From assembly GCA_035048815.1 (NCBI GenBank), contig JAUCBN010000011.1, forward strand, positions 21,654,001-21,718,000: 64,000 nt of DNA. Reading direction: 5' to 3'. The notes under the pieces were generated by a model. The model saw only the letters and a program-made list of their open reading frames with translations. It did not search any database and was not told where the DNA came from. Positions 47,300 through 60,541 of this stretch are shown in pieces. This DNA comes from Abelmoschus esculentus (lineage: Eukaryota > Streptophyta > Magnoliopsida > Malvales > Malvaceae). Position 1 is the first letter of the stretch. Each line of letters begins with the position of its first letter. A program made the position numbers and the translations under genes.

Positions 47300-47690
47300 A
47301 AGATGTCAAGGGGTATCGATACCTCCCTATAAGGGGTATCGGAACAGGGGTATCGAACCCCAGTTCGATACAGGTCAACTATGTTGACTCGTTGACCAAG
47401 GCTGAAGGGCCTAGTTTGAAACAGATATTGATGCAATTTCGTTACTAGAAGCCCCAGTATCGAACCAGGTATCGATACTGGTCTACCTCATTGACTCGTT
47501 GACTAAGGTTGAGTAGCCTGGTTCAATGCTGGTATCGAACCAGGAAGTTCATTGCAAAGTTCGGCATCCAAACCGGTATCGATGCCATTTCGCTACTGGA
47601 GGACCTGATATCAAACCAGGTACCGAATCATATGGGCTTTAAACAAGGGGGTATCGATACTCATGGGGTCAGTATCGATACCCCTGCTCG
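47300..47690. repeat. Imperfect repeats with GGTATCGATACC palindromes
   Basis: TTGACTCGTTGAC(C/T)AAGG recurs at about 47383 and 47490. Variants of ATGC(A/C)ATTTCG(T/C)TACT recur at about 47430 and 47582. GGTATCGATAC-type palindromes are scattered throughout. Confidence 0.7.
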
Positions 47691-48519
47691 AAATAGCAGG
47701 TTTGCATCTTCTAAGGCACCTAGACACTAACCAAAAGACCAATTATATGGTCTTAAGCCATCCTTAACCCTTAAAGGTCTATTCCAACATGTATGGACCC
47801 CAAGTAATGTCTTACAAGTCCAATGCCACATACCAATTGGCTATTCAATCTAATGATATGCTATTCATCATGCAAACTAATCATTCAACTTTTACTTCTT
47901 CTATGGCAACATCATACCCTTAATGTGGTTTTGAGGATTCATAAATTATACTACTAGGTTTCATGTTTCTCATGCCATCATACTCATTTACATACCATAT
48001 ACATATTCCAAATGCCCACATACACAAGCCAAGGCCAAACTCGAAATGCATGTAGCTAGCCTAATCACACTAAGCCTTATGGCTTAGATACCATAATCAA
48101 TTATCAAGCTAACATATACAAAACATGAGCTAAAATTTCAAATACATGAAACTAGTCAAAATATGATCACTATGCCACCATAAGCTAGGAGTTAACAAAA
48201 GCTACCAAATACCATACATTGGCTTGCTTGAAGTCCTTGCTTGTAGTTCAACCCCGATCTAACTCCTTGGCTCGAAACCTGTTGTTTTTGGAAGGAAGAA
48301 ACAAACGGTGGTAAGTACTTACGAAGTACTTAGTGAGACAACCCTAAGTCTAACCATTTAGACATTAATCAAATGAAAGGTATCATACTTCAAGTAAGCA
48401 TTTAATCAAAATCATAATAACAATTTAATCATATGAGCAAGGAATGTCATGCTTTTCATGCTTGTCTTGGTATCATGTTATCGTGCTTATCATGTCACTA
48501 GAATGAAAACCAATTTCAT

Positions 48520-48690
48520 GCTTAAATATTCAATGACAACTCATATTTAGATGCTCAATGTCAATATCATATCGAAGGTTCAATAACAATATCATGTCAA
48601 ATGCTAAATAGCAATATCATATCGAATGTTCAATAGCAATATCATGTTAAATGCTCAATAGTAATATCATGTTTTACTCTTTCGGATTGG
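48520..48690. repeat. Tandem repeat, about 30-bp unit (CAATATCATRT...)
   Basis: About five imperfect units of the type TCAATAGCAATATCATGTTAAATGC in a row inside the truncated LTR. Confidence 0.75.
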
Positions 48691-48928
48691 TTTCAAATGA
48701 GGCCTTGGTATAGTTAGACTAGGTAAGCGAGTCATCAGAAGTACCACGAAGGCACTGACAGAAGTACCACGAAGGAACAAACAAAAGATACCCACAATAT
48801 CTAACAAATGATGACTAACCACCAAACAAAGGTACCCATAGTATCGAACAGAAGTACCGAAGTACTGAACAGAAGTACCGAAGTACTAACAAATGAGCTC
48901 AGACCCTAGGCATGCCGTACTGCCTATG

Positions 48929-51900
48929 TGTAACCCCCTTATCCCGGCCTAGATGGAACCGGCACTAACGGGTTATACGGGAATATCAAACCAAACCCGC
49001 GAAGGTTTGATTCGATAAACAACCCTAAATACGCTATATTTTTTTATTTTTATTATCTTACCTAGATGCGCAATCTTTTTCCTACGTGACGAGGTCTCAC
49101 ACAAAGCATTATCGGTAACACATTAACTAAAAACAAACATCCGATTAAACACTTGAGTAGATTAAGGACTAAAACGTAAAACTTTTAAATTCAATTAGTA
49201 AAGTAGAAATTCTTTTCATCAATGTAAAATTAAACATACAAGAGTTCCTCATAGCAAATTTCAACTAAAACGGATTATTCTATCATCATCAATTGCATGT
49301 TCTTCTAATTTAGGGACCAAAATGTAAATCTTCCAAAATACAAGGACTTCATCCAAATTAGGATCACCATCTTGAAATAAAATCAACTTTATACTTGCAT
49401 GCAAAATTTCAGCTCAAAATAACATCGGTAAGCACCTTAATCGAACAAAAGAAGATATATGGGACTAAAATATAATTTCTAGCAACTTTCAATTCTTGGT
49501 GATCAAAGGTTTCGAAACCTTTCCAAAGGTTCCGAAACTTTTTGTAAAAGTATTCGAAACTTTCCTGGAAAGTTTTGAAACTTATCGCGTCCAGTAGCTA
49601 TCCAGAATTGAAACTGCATGCAAGGTTTCGAAACCTTGTGAAGGTTTCGAAACTATTTGACAAAGGTTTCGGAACTATTTGACAAAGGTTTCGGAACCTT
49701 CACCCAAAGGTTTCGAAACTTTGGGTCTGGAACCAAAAGTTTCGTTACATTAAGTGCATACCAATTACTCAATACTCAACCATTAATTAGATCCACTAAA
49801 TGCATCAATCCTAGGCATATTTAGTAACATATGGCACATAATCAACAGCGACACGAACATCAATCAAGCTATAGGCATGCTCCCTAGGAATTGATTAACA
49901 ATATATCAATCATGCTAATACATGCTTCAACAATTCAAACAATTCCAAAGTTCAATAATTAACAACCAAACAATAATGGTCTTATTACAACATAAACCAA
50001 AGCCTAATTACACACTCTTCACTTAGGTTGGGTTACACATTGCCTTGCCCAATTTGTTTGCCATAAATATACCAAATTCAAAGCGATTCTTCCCCTTGGT
50101 TCCCTTGCCTCAAACGAAATGCCAAATGCCTTTATTTTTCTGCAAGGATGAAAAGAGAGCTTAAGCAAACATGCTTAGTGAGGAAGCTCTACACAAATCA
50201 TCAATGCATCAATTTAAAACCATGATGAAACCATAATTTGCAATACATTGTCAAAACATGCATGCCAACATCTCATGCTCATAATCTTTAAACCATATGC
50301 ATCCTTGAGTTTACATAACCTTGTCAAAACAATTTATAAATGATGTACAATCTTCTTCTTCTCAAATTCATGTATGTATATTGGCTTTCTAGTGACCACT
50401 TTAATGTGAACCTTGAGCTCACCGAATACACAGATCCATTGTAGAGACCATTGTCCCGTCATGACACAAAGTCACCATTTACATGACACGAAGTCACCAT
50501 TGATATGACACTAAGTCACCATTGACATGATACGAATTCACCATTGGCACTACCACGTACAATTGGACACATAGTCACCCTTGCTACGTGTAGGCGGCTC
50601 TACGACGCACGGTTGGACACAAAGTTACCCTTGTTACGTGTAGGCAATATTCTGTATTCTCAATTTTGTTTATAGTGAACTTAAAACAATCCTAATGACA
50701 TGTCATTCGTATTCGAATCTAAAGTTAGTGTCACTAAGCCAATATCAAAATCAAATGTGCATGATAACTTATTGCTCATAATACATACATAATATGTTCA
50801 ACAAATGAACCAAAAGCCATGCCCAAAGGAACCATCATGTATAAGACAATTAACCATATTGTATTCCAAATCATATAACTTGTTGCTCATAATGCATGCA
50901 TAATATGTTCAACAAATGAACCAAAAGCCATGCCCAAAGGCACCATCATATATAAGGCAAATAACTAAATTGTATCCCAAATCATTTCTCATAATTTTTC
51001 ATAATCATGGATGCTAAATAAGCTATGCATTTCAGCAAGTAATTCTCATGTATGCACCATTTCAAAACATGCTCATGCATTTTCATGAATCTCATTGCAT
51101 TACCAACATAATGCCTTTATCAAATGTAGTCGAAACTCATATCGGTTTATCAAAAACAATTACTGTACTTACTCTTGAACTATGGAAGGTTTTCAAACTC
51201 TTCCATAGTTCCCAAAACATAACGTACCAAACGTGGATCTCTTTAAATCCGTAATCACTCACCAACAAGCGAAACGAGCTTTTGCCGCTATCCGATGATC
51301 GCACCAACGCACCAACACTCAAGCTTCTTCTTGTACCTCTTCTACAACATTAAAAACAAATCATTCTCACATCATAACATGCTCAAACCAACAGCCATAA
51401 CCGATCACCGTTAAACTACCGAAAACTTAGCCGAAAAGACCGTAAACCAAGCCGAAACGCATCCGAACAACATCAGCCCAAAACCTAACGAATCACACAT
51501 CTAATCCACTTCAATTATGATCCAAAAACACATCCAAATCATCCTTATATCTCCAGCAACATTAAAGCATCTAAAATAGCCCATAAAACAACCGAAAAGC
51601 ACCTTAAAACTACACCGATTGCATTATTCCGGGATTAAATTAATGTGCTATCAAATCAAGACTCAATTAATCATTTAATTAACATAAAAACACAATTGAA
51701 TCCATCTAATTCCAGCATTGAATGAGATCCAAATAGATTTCACAAAAACATTCACAAAATCACTAGATCTAACATTAAAAATATAGAATCAAGTTTTTAT
51801 TAAAAGATTAGCAAGCTAATACTTGAGAATTTCAATAAAGAACCTTAGAAAAGAATAAAAATCCAGAAAATTACCTTCAAGATCTATTCACCAAAAAAAT

Positions 51901-52539
51901 GTAATTTCCTCTTCTTGATTCCTTGCAATTTGATGTTGATTTGATGAAATTGATGCTTAGGTTTTGTAAAGGATGGAAAGATGATGCAAATGATGTAATC
52001 TTTATTGAGAAAGATGTAAAAATCAGAAGGAATTGAAGAGAAAAGATGAAGAGAAAGTGGAGAGAAAATGAGAGAAAAAGATGAGAGAAAATGAGAGAAA
52101 ATGAGAGAAATGTAGTTTTGAGAGAAAATGATTAAAAATCTAATTAAAGTAATTAAAAATACATTTTGGTGAATAAATCATTATTAAAAATTAGAAATGG
52201 GTTTATGACCCTCTAAGGATTCTAAGTTTAGCTTGCTTTTCAATTTAGTCACTAAAATAACATAATTTCCGAAATTTCCAAATTAAGTCCCCTAATTTTC
52301 CAAAAATTATAAATTGGTCACTTATGCATAATTAAGCATAATTAAAAATCATTATAAAATCCAAATTATTTTCTTTTAATTTTGAAACATGTTTTTAATA
52401 TTTCAAACCATATTTCAAAATTATTATTTTCCATAATCAAAATATTTTTATTCATTTTTCCCGGAATAATGAACCAAAGAATCCGATTCAACCCGAATCG
52501 AATTCTCCAAACTACTAACCCCAAAATCGAGATGTTACA
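48929..52539 (-). repeat. LTR copy 1 (3' LTR, 3611 bp)
   Basis: In sense it starts TGTAACATCTCGATTTTGG and ends GGGGGTTACA. It holds GGTTTCGAAACC palindromes (about 49508-49740), four 23-bp repeats with a GACACGAAGTCACCATT core (50460-50560) and a tandem duplication of about 119 bp (50750-50990). Confidence 0.9.
49508..49740. repeat. Iterated GGTTTCGAAACC palindromes in LTR copy 1
   Basis: The words AAGGTTTCGAAACCTT, GGTTCCGAAACTTT and variants recur about ten times. A 22-bp unit (ACTATTTGACAAAGGTTTCG-type) is duplicated in tandem here but single in LTR copy 2 (57500-57730). Confidence 0.8.
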
Positions 52540-52554
52540 ACTCTCCCCCTCTTT
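52540..52554 (-). other. Polypurine tract, copy 1
   Basis: In sense, AAAGAGGGGGAGAGT directly precedes LTR copy 1. Confidence 0.85.
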
Positions 52555-52562
52555 AGAAAATT

Positions 52563-54040
52563 TCATCCTCGAAATTTACCTGAAGTAAACACGTGAGGAA
52601 TTACTCCTTTAAACTTTTTCCTTGTCTCCCAAGTTGCCTCTTCACCACCTCGGTGCTTCCAAAGCACTTTAACCAAACCTATGGTTCTTCCTCGAAAAAC
52701 CTTTGTATCCACATCCAAAATCCTCACTGGTTCCTTCTCATAACTCATATCCGCCCTTAACTCAGACTCCTCAACTAGAACAACATGAAAAGGATCTGAA
52801 CGATACTTACGAAGCATCGATACATTGAAACACATAATGCATCTTACTCAACTCCACCAGCAACCTCAACCGATAACAACCAATTGGCTCTAACACCTCA
52901 TATGGCCCAACTTACTCTTACGTCCAAACCTCATCACCTTCTTCCACGGAGAACCTTAAGAAACACTTTGTTCCCAACAGTATACTTTATCTCTCTACGC
53001 TTTAAATCGGCATAGGACTTCTGCCTATCCGAAGCTTCCTTAAGTTAGCACATATCAACTTAACCTTCCCATCTGTATCTTTAAAACTTGAGGCAAAGAA
53101 ACATACTTTTGCCCAACTTCTTTCCAACACAAAGGTGTACGACACTTACGCCCATATAACGCCGCAAACGGTGCCATCTGTATACTTGTCTGAAAACTAT
53201 TATTATAAGCAAACTCTACCAACGACAATTACTTCTCTCAAGAACCTTGAAACTCAATGATGCCAAACCTCAACATATTTTCCAAAGTCTGAATAACACG
53301 CTCAGACCGTCCATCCGTCTGTGGATGATAATCTGTACTAAAGCTAAGCCTCGTACCCAAAGTAACCTACAAACTCCTCTAAAACTTAGATATAAACCGC
53401 GGACCTCTATCCGATATGATCAACTTAAGCACACTATGCGACTTTACCATCTCAGAAACACACAACTCTACCAACTTATCCATAGAACACGTATGCACGG
53501 CAAGAAAATATGCACACTTTGAAAACCTATCAACAATAACCCATATAGAATCCTTCTTGGACTCCGTCACATCCTCTTTAAACCAACCCAAAAGTACACA
53601 CTTTTGAGATCTCTATACATCTTCACACGACCCGGATGCATAGCAAACAGACTAGTATGTGCTCCCGCTAAAAAGAACTTACCTCAACTCAACCTCATCC
53701 GGCACCACAATCCCACCTCTAAAACACAACACCTCATCATCATCAAAATGATACTCGGTCGGTCTACCCTCAGCAATATCCTCCACAAAAGGTACCAACG
53801 TCTCATCCTCTAACTGTTTCACCTTATCATCTCAACCAAGATAGGTTTTACTTACAACTCCACCACTCAACCACCTTCCTATGAAATACTCAACTTAGCA
53901 AACATCACACTCAACTCAACCGCCGTCTTACGGCTCAAAGATTCAGCCATCACCTTAGTTTTCTCCGGATGGTATGCAACAGACAACCCACACTTACCCT
54001 CTTTGGACAACCAACAAATTCTTTCCCCACACCAAAGCAA
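52563..54040 (-). pseudogene. pol remnant, copy 1: RNase H end, integrase, C-terminal domain
   Basis: Minus-strand translation from about 54000 gives YHPEKTKVMAESLSRKTAVELS (RNase H C-terminal motif), then a LCFRGGIVVPDEVELR linker and HPGRVKMYRDLK, part of the integrase zinc finger. The frame at 53591-53379 gives SIWVIVDRFSKCAYFLAV (after the first catalytic Asp region) and LKLIISDRGPRF (second catalytic Asp). Below it HPQTDGRSERVIQTLE (catalytic Glu) and RKCRTPLCW can be read through stops. The frame 52835-52563 ends IGLVKVLWKHRGGEEATWE...FTSGKFRG next to the PPT, typical of gypsy pol ends. Multiple stops and shifts make it non-functional. Confidence 0.85.
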
Positions 54041-56917
54041 CAATGCACAAACCACCACACCATCTCAACCTCTATAGAAAACATAACTCAAAAGAAAACC
54101 CCATAAGGTTGATAACCAACTCTTGATAACTGCAATGGTCTCCTTACCACCACCATCGAACTAACCTTAATCGACATCCTCCCACATACCAGGTAACCAA
54201 CTAAGCCTTTCACCAACCTCCACTCCACACAACAAACTTCAGTCTAACTTTGCACAAAACTGTTAACATTGTCTTAAGCAAGCTCCACCACCACCAACAA
54301 CTTCATTATGAGTCATATTAACCATATCACAACGTCACAACATATCATCCATTTACCTATGAATGATAAAACCCAACATCCAAACAACAACCTATGTCGG
54401 TCCTAAAAACTTTCAAATCTTATCATGTTATAGATACACCACTCACACATCTTTCCAATGGAACCTAGAAACCCAAGAAAACCGTACTCCAACAAACGAT
54501 TGATCCAACAAACCTCATAAGAAAACTCCATACCATCGATAGAACTTACTACCAAACCTATGATGATTCTTCCCGAGTTCAACCCTGGGCACCCTTACTA
54601 CTAATAATAACCCAAAGAAAATTGATACTCATTCTTACCTTATCAGCAAGATAAACATTTATATATGATTCAAACATAATCCAAACCAACTTAGTCGAAA
54701 ACACATGTTTTTCTCCAACTCCTACCACAACACTTACCACCAAACTCATGGAAAAAGATTACCATAAGATACCATTCCATTTCGACACTTTCCGTAACAA
54801 CCATGCGGTTAACATAACACAAAAAGATTCTCAACACAAAACTAAACCTTGCCAAGAACATATCCTTCACTAGACCCTCAACAACATTTTACCACGACTT
54901 GTCCCCGATCAACTTTACCAAGGTTGAATTTCGCTCATAGATCCACCATATAACTAGGTCTCCCTATAGTTAACCGAACATCTTCCCTTGTAACTCCACA
55001 ACAACCCAGGCTTATCCCACATAACAAACTCCCATTGCAAGCACCCTTATGTAAGCCAAGTCATCCCCAGTTGCTAACATTCTACAAAACATATCATACA
55101 AGAAACTTACCAACTTTGTGTCAACCTCAACATTATACTCATCACAACGACAATATTTCCAACTTAAGGTTTAGCCACCACAACCAACTCAACACCATGG
55201 TTCAAACTTTAAAATCTACACATCATTAAGTGCCTTGACACTTAACCCCAAACTTTTTTTTTCCATTATCAACTCATCGATAAACCAACTCTTACATTAA
55301 CTATACCACAACAAAATCCAAACTTGTAGAACCATTCCTTCCATTAGCTCCAACATCTCTTATTTTATAACCTTGCCAAAGCGGTAATCATAACGATGAA
55401 ACATCCACAAACACGAACCCACCGAACACAAAACCTCGAGACACTTTTCGATAAAAGCTAACCCATAAGACTGAACAATCGATACAAACCATAAATTGTC
55501 CAGCGATCCATATCACACGACTTCAGACATCATCAAAGACTAACTTTACCCGAAGTATATCCAACTTAACATCCTGTAAACACAACGTGTACACTTTCCT
55601 CCTTTATAGTACAACCGAACCTCTCAAGGTCACAACAATCTATGATTTAAACCTCCGATTTCACAACTCTCATACCAATATGTATCTCATATTTTACTTC
55701 CATCCTGACCATACCAGATTGGTCACAACCTCTGATCTAACTGCACACTAACCACACTATAAAGAATTCCATATAATTTCCACAAAATAATTTCACATCA
55801 CTCAGAAAAACAACAACCCGCCTTACTCTACAAAACATGCTGCAACCTTGTAACAACCTCCAAATCTTAACTAGAAAGAATCCGCAAAACTCAACCCTTC
55901 CTTTAGTAATAACCAACTCAAACTAACCATAACACAGTGTATTTACCTTGGTTTCAAACATTCACAACTCTGAGACCAACCACTCATTGTTCATCCAAGA
56001 CTATTCCCTAACCAAAAGGGTAGCGTGCCCACTACATATTCAGCTTAACACCACAAGAAAGTTCTTTCAACCTCTTCTTTTTTTCCCATACCTTCACCTT
56101 AAAAGAACCAACCACACTCCACTTACACCCTCAAGGAGCTACTCGCAAGTGTGAACAAATGTATGCATGATTTTCCTGTATGCCCTCATAAATGCCTATG
56201 CAAGTGCATATGCATGTAAATGCAATTTCTAATGTCATGCTCAAGAATGCATGCATGTCCTACATTATCTATATATATATATGTGCTCTTAATCTAAACA
56301 TGATTATTGTTCACACTCACAAATAACATCCTCAATTCCAACAACTTCAACTAGCATCCTATTGACAGCTCCCAAGTCAGATTAGCAACAGCAGTACCAG
56401 CTTCAGCAGACTAAAACACACCCGAAAGAATGGTGCAACACCACAAACTAACCTTCCAGCCTAACCGAAGGCACACTTACAGAGGAGGAAGAATTTACTC
56501 TTCCCTAACAATCGTTTCATCTTTAATCTTGACCATCAAAGTTCACACCAACAGTATCTAGTGACTTACGTCTCAGAAACATATTCAAAAACTTTAAACA
56601 TGCAGTTTAAAACATAATGTTCAAATAAAAAAAACTTACATTCGGGCAAGATCCAAGGGAAAACTGAGAGCATCTGAAAATATATTGGCATTGGCAATGT
56701 GTAGCCGATAACCTCAGTTTAACCATCATTACGCAAAGTACAATCATCACGAATAGATTTTCACACTCCAACAACATATCATGCTTAATCACATATATCA
56801 CGATCAATCGCATATTTAAGCACATAACTTAGCAATCCTATACATGCATTAACCAACCAACTACACACTTTACAAATCAACAACACATTTTACAAACCTT
56901 ACAACATACTTTTCAAA
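54041..56917 (-). other. Degenerate internal region with no recognisable RT or gag, copy 1
   Basis: RT, protease and gag would be expected here on the minus strand, but no motif such as FxDD, GTNAP or CCHC was recognised and no frame is long. The plus strand is conspicuously rich in A and C and poor in G, so the element's sense strand is C-depleted. The 4.4-kb internal region is also shorter than the roughly 5-6 kb expected for an autonomous gypsy element. Confidence 0.55.
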
Positions 56918-56933
56918 CCTGGCTCTGATACCA
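56918..56933 (-). other. Primer-binding site (tRNA-iMet type)
   Basis: In sense, TGGTATCAGAGCCAGG starts five bases after the end of LTR copy 2. It is a good initiator-Met tRNA complement and fixes the orientation of the element. Confidence 0.88.
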
Positions 56934-56938
56934 CCAAA

Positions 56939-59900
56939 TGTAACCCCCTTAGCCCGGCCTAGACGGAACCGACACTAACGGGTTACACGGGGAATATCAA
57001 ACCAAACCCGTGAAGGTTCGATTCGATAAACAACCCTAAAACCGCTATATTTTTTTATTTTTATTATCTTACCTAGATGCGCAATCTTTTTCCTACATGA
57101 CAAGGTCTCTCACAAAGCATTATCGGTAACATATTAACTAAAAACAAACATCCAATTAAACACTTGAGTCGATTAAGGACTAAAACGTAAAACTTTTAAA
57201 TTCAAATAGTAAAGTAGAAATTCTTTTCATCAATGTACAATTAAAGATACAAGAGTTCCTCATAGCAAATTTCAACTAAAACGGATCATTCTATCATCAT
57301 CAATTGCATGTTCTTCTAATTTAGGGACCAAAATCTAAATCTTCCAAAATATAAGGAATTCATCCAAATTAAGATCACCATCTTGAAATTAAATCAACTT
57401 TATACTTGCATGCAAAATTTCAGCTCAAAATAACATCAGTAAGCACCTTAATCGAACAAAGGAAGATATTTGAGACTAAAGTATAATTCCTACCAACTTT
57501 CAATTTTTGGTGATCAAAGGTTTCGAAACCTTCCCAGAGGTTCTGAAACTTTTTGTAAAAGGTTTTGAAATTTTCCTGGAAAGTTTCGAAACTTATCGCG
57601 TCCAATAGCTATCCAGAATTGAAACTGCCCGCAAGGTTTAGAAACCTTGTGAAGGTTTCGAAACTATTTGACAAATGTTTCGGAACCTTCACCCAAAGGT
57701 TTCGAAACTTTGGGTCTGGAACCAAAAGTTTCGTTACACTAAGTGCATACCAATTACTCAATACTCAATCATTAATTAGATCCACTAAATGCATCAATCC
57801 TAGGCATATTTAGTAACATATGGCACATAATCAACAGCGACACGAACATCAATCAAGCTATAGGCATGCTCCCTAGGAATTGATTAACAACATATCAATC
57901 ATGCTAATACATGCTTCAATAATTCAAACATTTCCAAAGTTCAACAATTAACAACCAAACAATAATGGTCTTATTACAACATAAACCAAAGCCTAATTAC
58001 ACACTCTTCACTTAGGTTGGGTTACACATTGCCTTGCCCAATTTGTTTGCCATAAATATACCAAATTCAAAGTGATTCTTCCCCTTGGTTCCCTTGCCTC
58101 GAACGAAGCCCCAAGTGCCTTTATTTTTCTGCAAGGATGAAAAGAGAGCTTAAGCAAACATGCTTAGTGAGGAAGCTCTACACAAATCATCAATGCATCA
58201 ATTTAAAACCATGATGAAACCATAATTTGCAATACATTGTCAAAACATGCATGCCAACATCTCATGCTCATAATCTTTAAACCATATGCATCCTTGAGTT
58301 TACAGAACCTTGTCAAAACAATTTATAAATGATGTACAATCTTCTTCTCAAATTCATGTATGTATATCGACTTTCTAGTGACCACTTTAATGTGAACCTT
58401 GAGCTCACCGAATACACGGATCCATTGTAGAGACCGTTGTCCCGTCATGACACAAAGTCACCATTAACATGACACGAAGTCACCATTGACATGACACGAA
58501 GTCACCATTGACATGACACTAAGTCACCATTGACATGACACGAAGTCACCATTGGCACTACCACGTACGATTGGACACATAGTCACCCTTGCTACGTGTA
58601 GGCGGCTCTACCACGCACGGTTGGACACAAAGTCACCCTTGTTACGTGTAGGCAATATTCTGTATTCTCAATTTTGTTTATAGTACACTTAAGACAATCC
58701 TAATGACATGTCATTCGTATTCGAATCTAAAGTTAGTGTCACTAAGCCAATATTATAATCAAATGTGCATGATAACTTGCTGCTCATAATACATGCATAA
58801 TATGTTCAACAAATGAACCAAAAGCCATGCCCAAAGGCACCATCATATATAAGGCAATTAACCATATTGTATTCCAAATCATATAACTTGCTGCTCATAA
58901 TGCATGCATAATATGTTCAACAAATGAACCAAAAGCCATGCCCAAAGGCACTATCATATATAAGGCAAATAACCAAATTGTATCCCAAATCATTTCTCAT
59001 AATTTTTCATAATCATGGATGCTAAATAAGCTATGCATTTCAGCAAGTAATTCTCATGTATGCACCATTTCAAAACATGCTCATGCATTTTCATGAATCT
59101 CATTGCATTACCAACATAATGCCTTTATCAAATATAGTCGAAACTCATATCGGTTTATCAAAAACAATTACTTTACTTACTCTTGAACTATGAAAGGTTT
59201 TCATACTCTTCCATAGTCCCCAAAACAGAACGTACCAAACATGGATCTCTTTAAATCCGTAATCACTCACCAACAAGCGAAACGAGCTTTTGCCGCTATC
59301 CGATGATCGCACCAACACACCAGCACTCAAGCTTCTTCTTGTACCTCTTCTACAACATTAGAAACAGAGCATTCTCACATCATAACATGCTCAAACCAAC
59401 AGCCATAACCGATCACCGTTAAACTACCGAAAACTTAGCCGAAAAGACCGTAAACCAAGCCGAAACGCATCCGAACAACATCAGCCCAAAACCTAACGAA
59501 TCACACATCTAATCCACTTCAATTATGATCCAAAAACACATCCAAATCATCCTTATATCTCCAGCAACATTAAAGCATCTAAAATAGCCCATAAAACAAC
59601 CGAAAAACACCTTAAAACTACACCGATTGCATTATTCCGGGATTAAATTAATGTGCTATCAAATCAAGACTCAATTAATCATTTAATTAACATAAAAACA
59701 CAATTGAATCCATCTAATTCCAGCATTGAATGAGATCCAAATAGATTTCACAAAAACATTCACAAAATCACTAGATCTAACATTAAAAATATAGAATCAA
59801 GTTTTTATTAAAAGATTAGCAAGCTAATACTTGAGAATTTCAATAAAGAACCTTAGAAAAGAATAAAAATCCAGAAAATTACCTTCAAGATCTATTCACC

Positions 59901-60518
59901 AAAAAGATGTAATTTCCTCTTCTTGATTCCTTGCAATTTGATGTTGATTTGATGAAATTGATGCTTAGGTTTTGTAAAGGATGGAAAGATGATGCAAATG
60001 ATGTAATCTTTGTTGAAAAAGATGCAAAAATCAGCAAGGAATTGAAGAGAAAAGATGACGAGAAAGTGGAGAGAAAAAGATGAGAGAAAATGAGAGAAAA
60101 GTGGTTTTGAGAGAAAATGATTAAAAATCTAATTAAAGTAATTAAAAATACATTTTGGTGAATAAATCATTATTAAAAATTAGAAATGGGTTTATGACCC
60201 TCTAAGGATTCTAAGTTTAGCTTGCTTTTCAATTTAGTTACTAAAATAACATAATTTCCGAAAATTCCAAATTAAGTCCCCTAATTTTCCAAAAATTATA
60301 AATTGGTCACTTAAGCATAATTAAAAATCATTATAAAATCCAAATTATTTTCTTTTAATTTTGAAACATATTTTTAATATTTCAAACCATATTCCAAAAT
60401 TATTATTTTCCATAATCAAAATATTCTTATTCATTTTTCCCGGAATAATGAACCAGAGAATCCGATTCGACCCGAATCGAATTCTCCAAACTACTAACCC
60501 TAAAATCGGGATGTTACA
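56939..60518 (-). repeat. LTR copy 2 (3580 bp)
   Basis: In sense it starts TGTAACATCCCGATTTTAGG and ends GGGGGTTACA. Compared with copy 1 it has five instead of four 23-bp repeats (58440-58560), lacks a 22-bp duplication in the GGTTTCGAAACC region, and has scattered substitutions. Confidence 0.9.
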
Positions 60519-60533
60519 ACTCTCCCCCTCTTT
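60519..60533 (-). other. Polypurine tract, copy 2
   Basis: Identical to the tract at 52540 and directly adjacent to LTR copy 2. An intact PPT here shows that an internal region, not unrelated DNA, lies to the right of this LTR. Confidence 0.85.
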
Positions 60534-60541
60534 AGAAAATT

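Larger units (their letters stand above)
46991..48928 (-). mobile_element. Truncated LTR, target of the tandem gypsy insertion
   Basis: The plus-strand left edge TGTGACACCCTCGCC reads GGTGTCACA as the end of a minus-sense LTR. It contains GGTATCGATACC-rich imperfect repeats at 47300-47690 and short tandem repeats at 48520-48690 and 48740-48890. It ends abruptly at 48929, where the next LTR begins. No coding sequence. Confidence 0.5.

Noticed and set aside
50460..50560. Regular short repeats considered as a CRISPR array
   Set aside because: Direct tandem units without unique spacers in a plant LTR.
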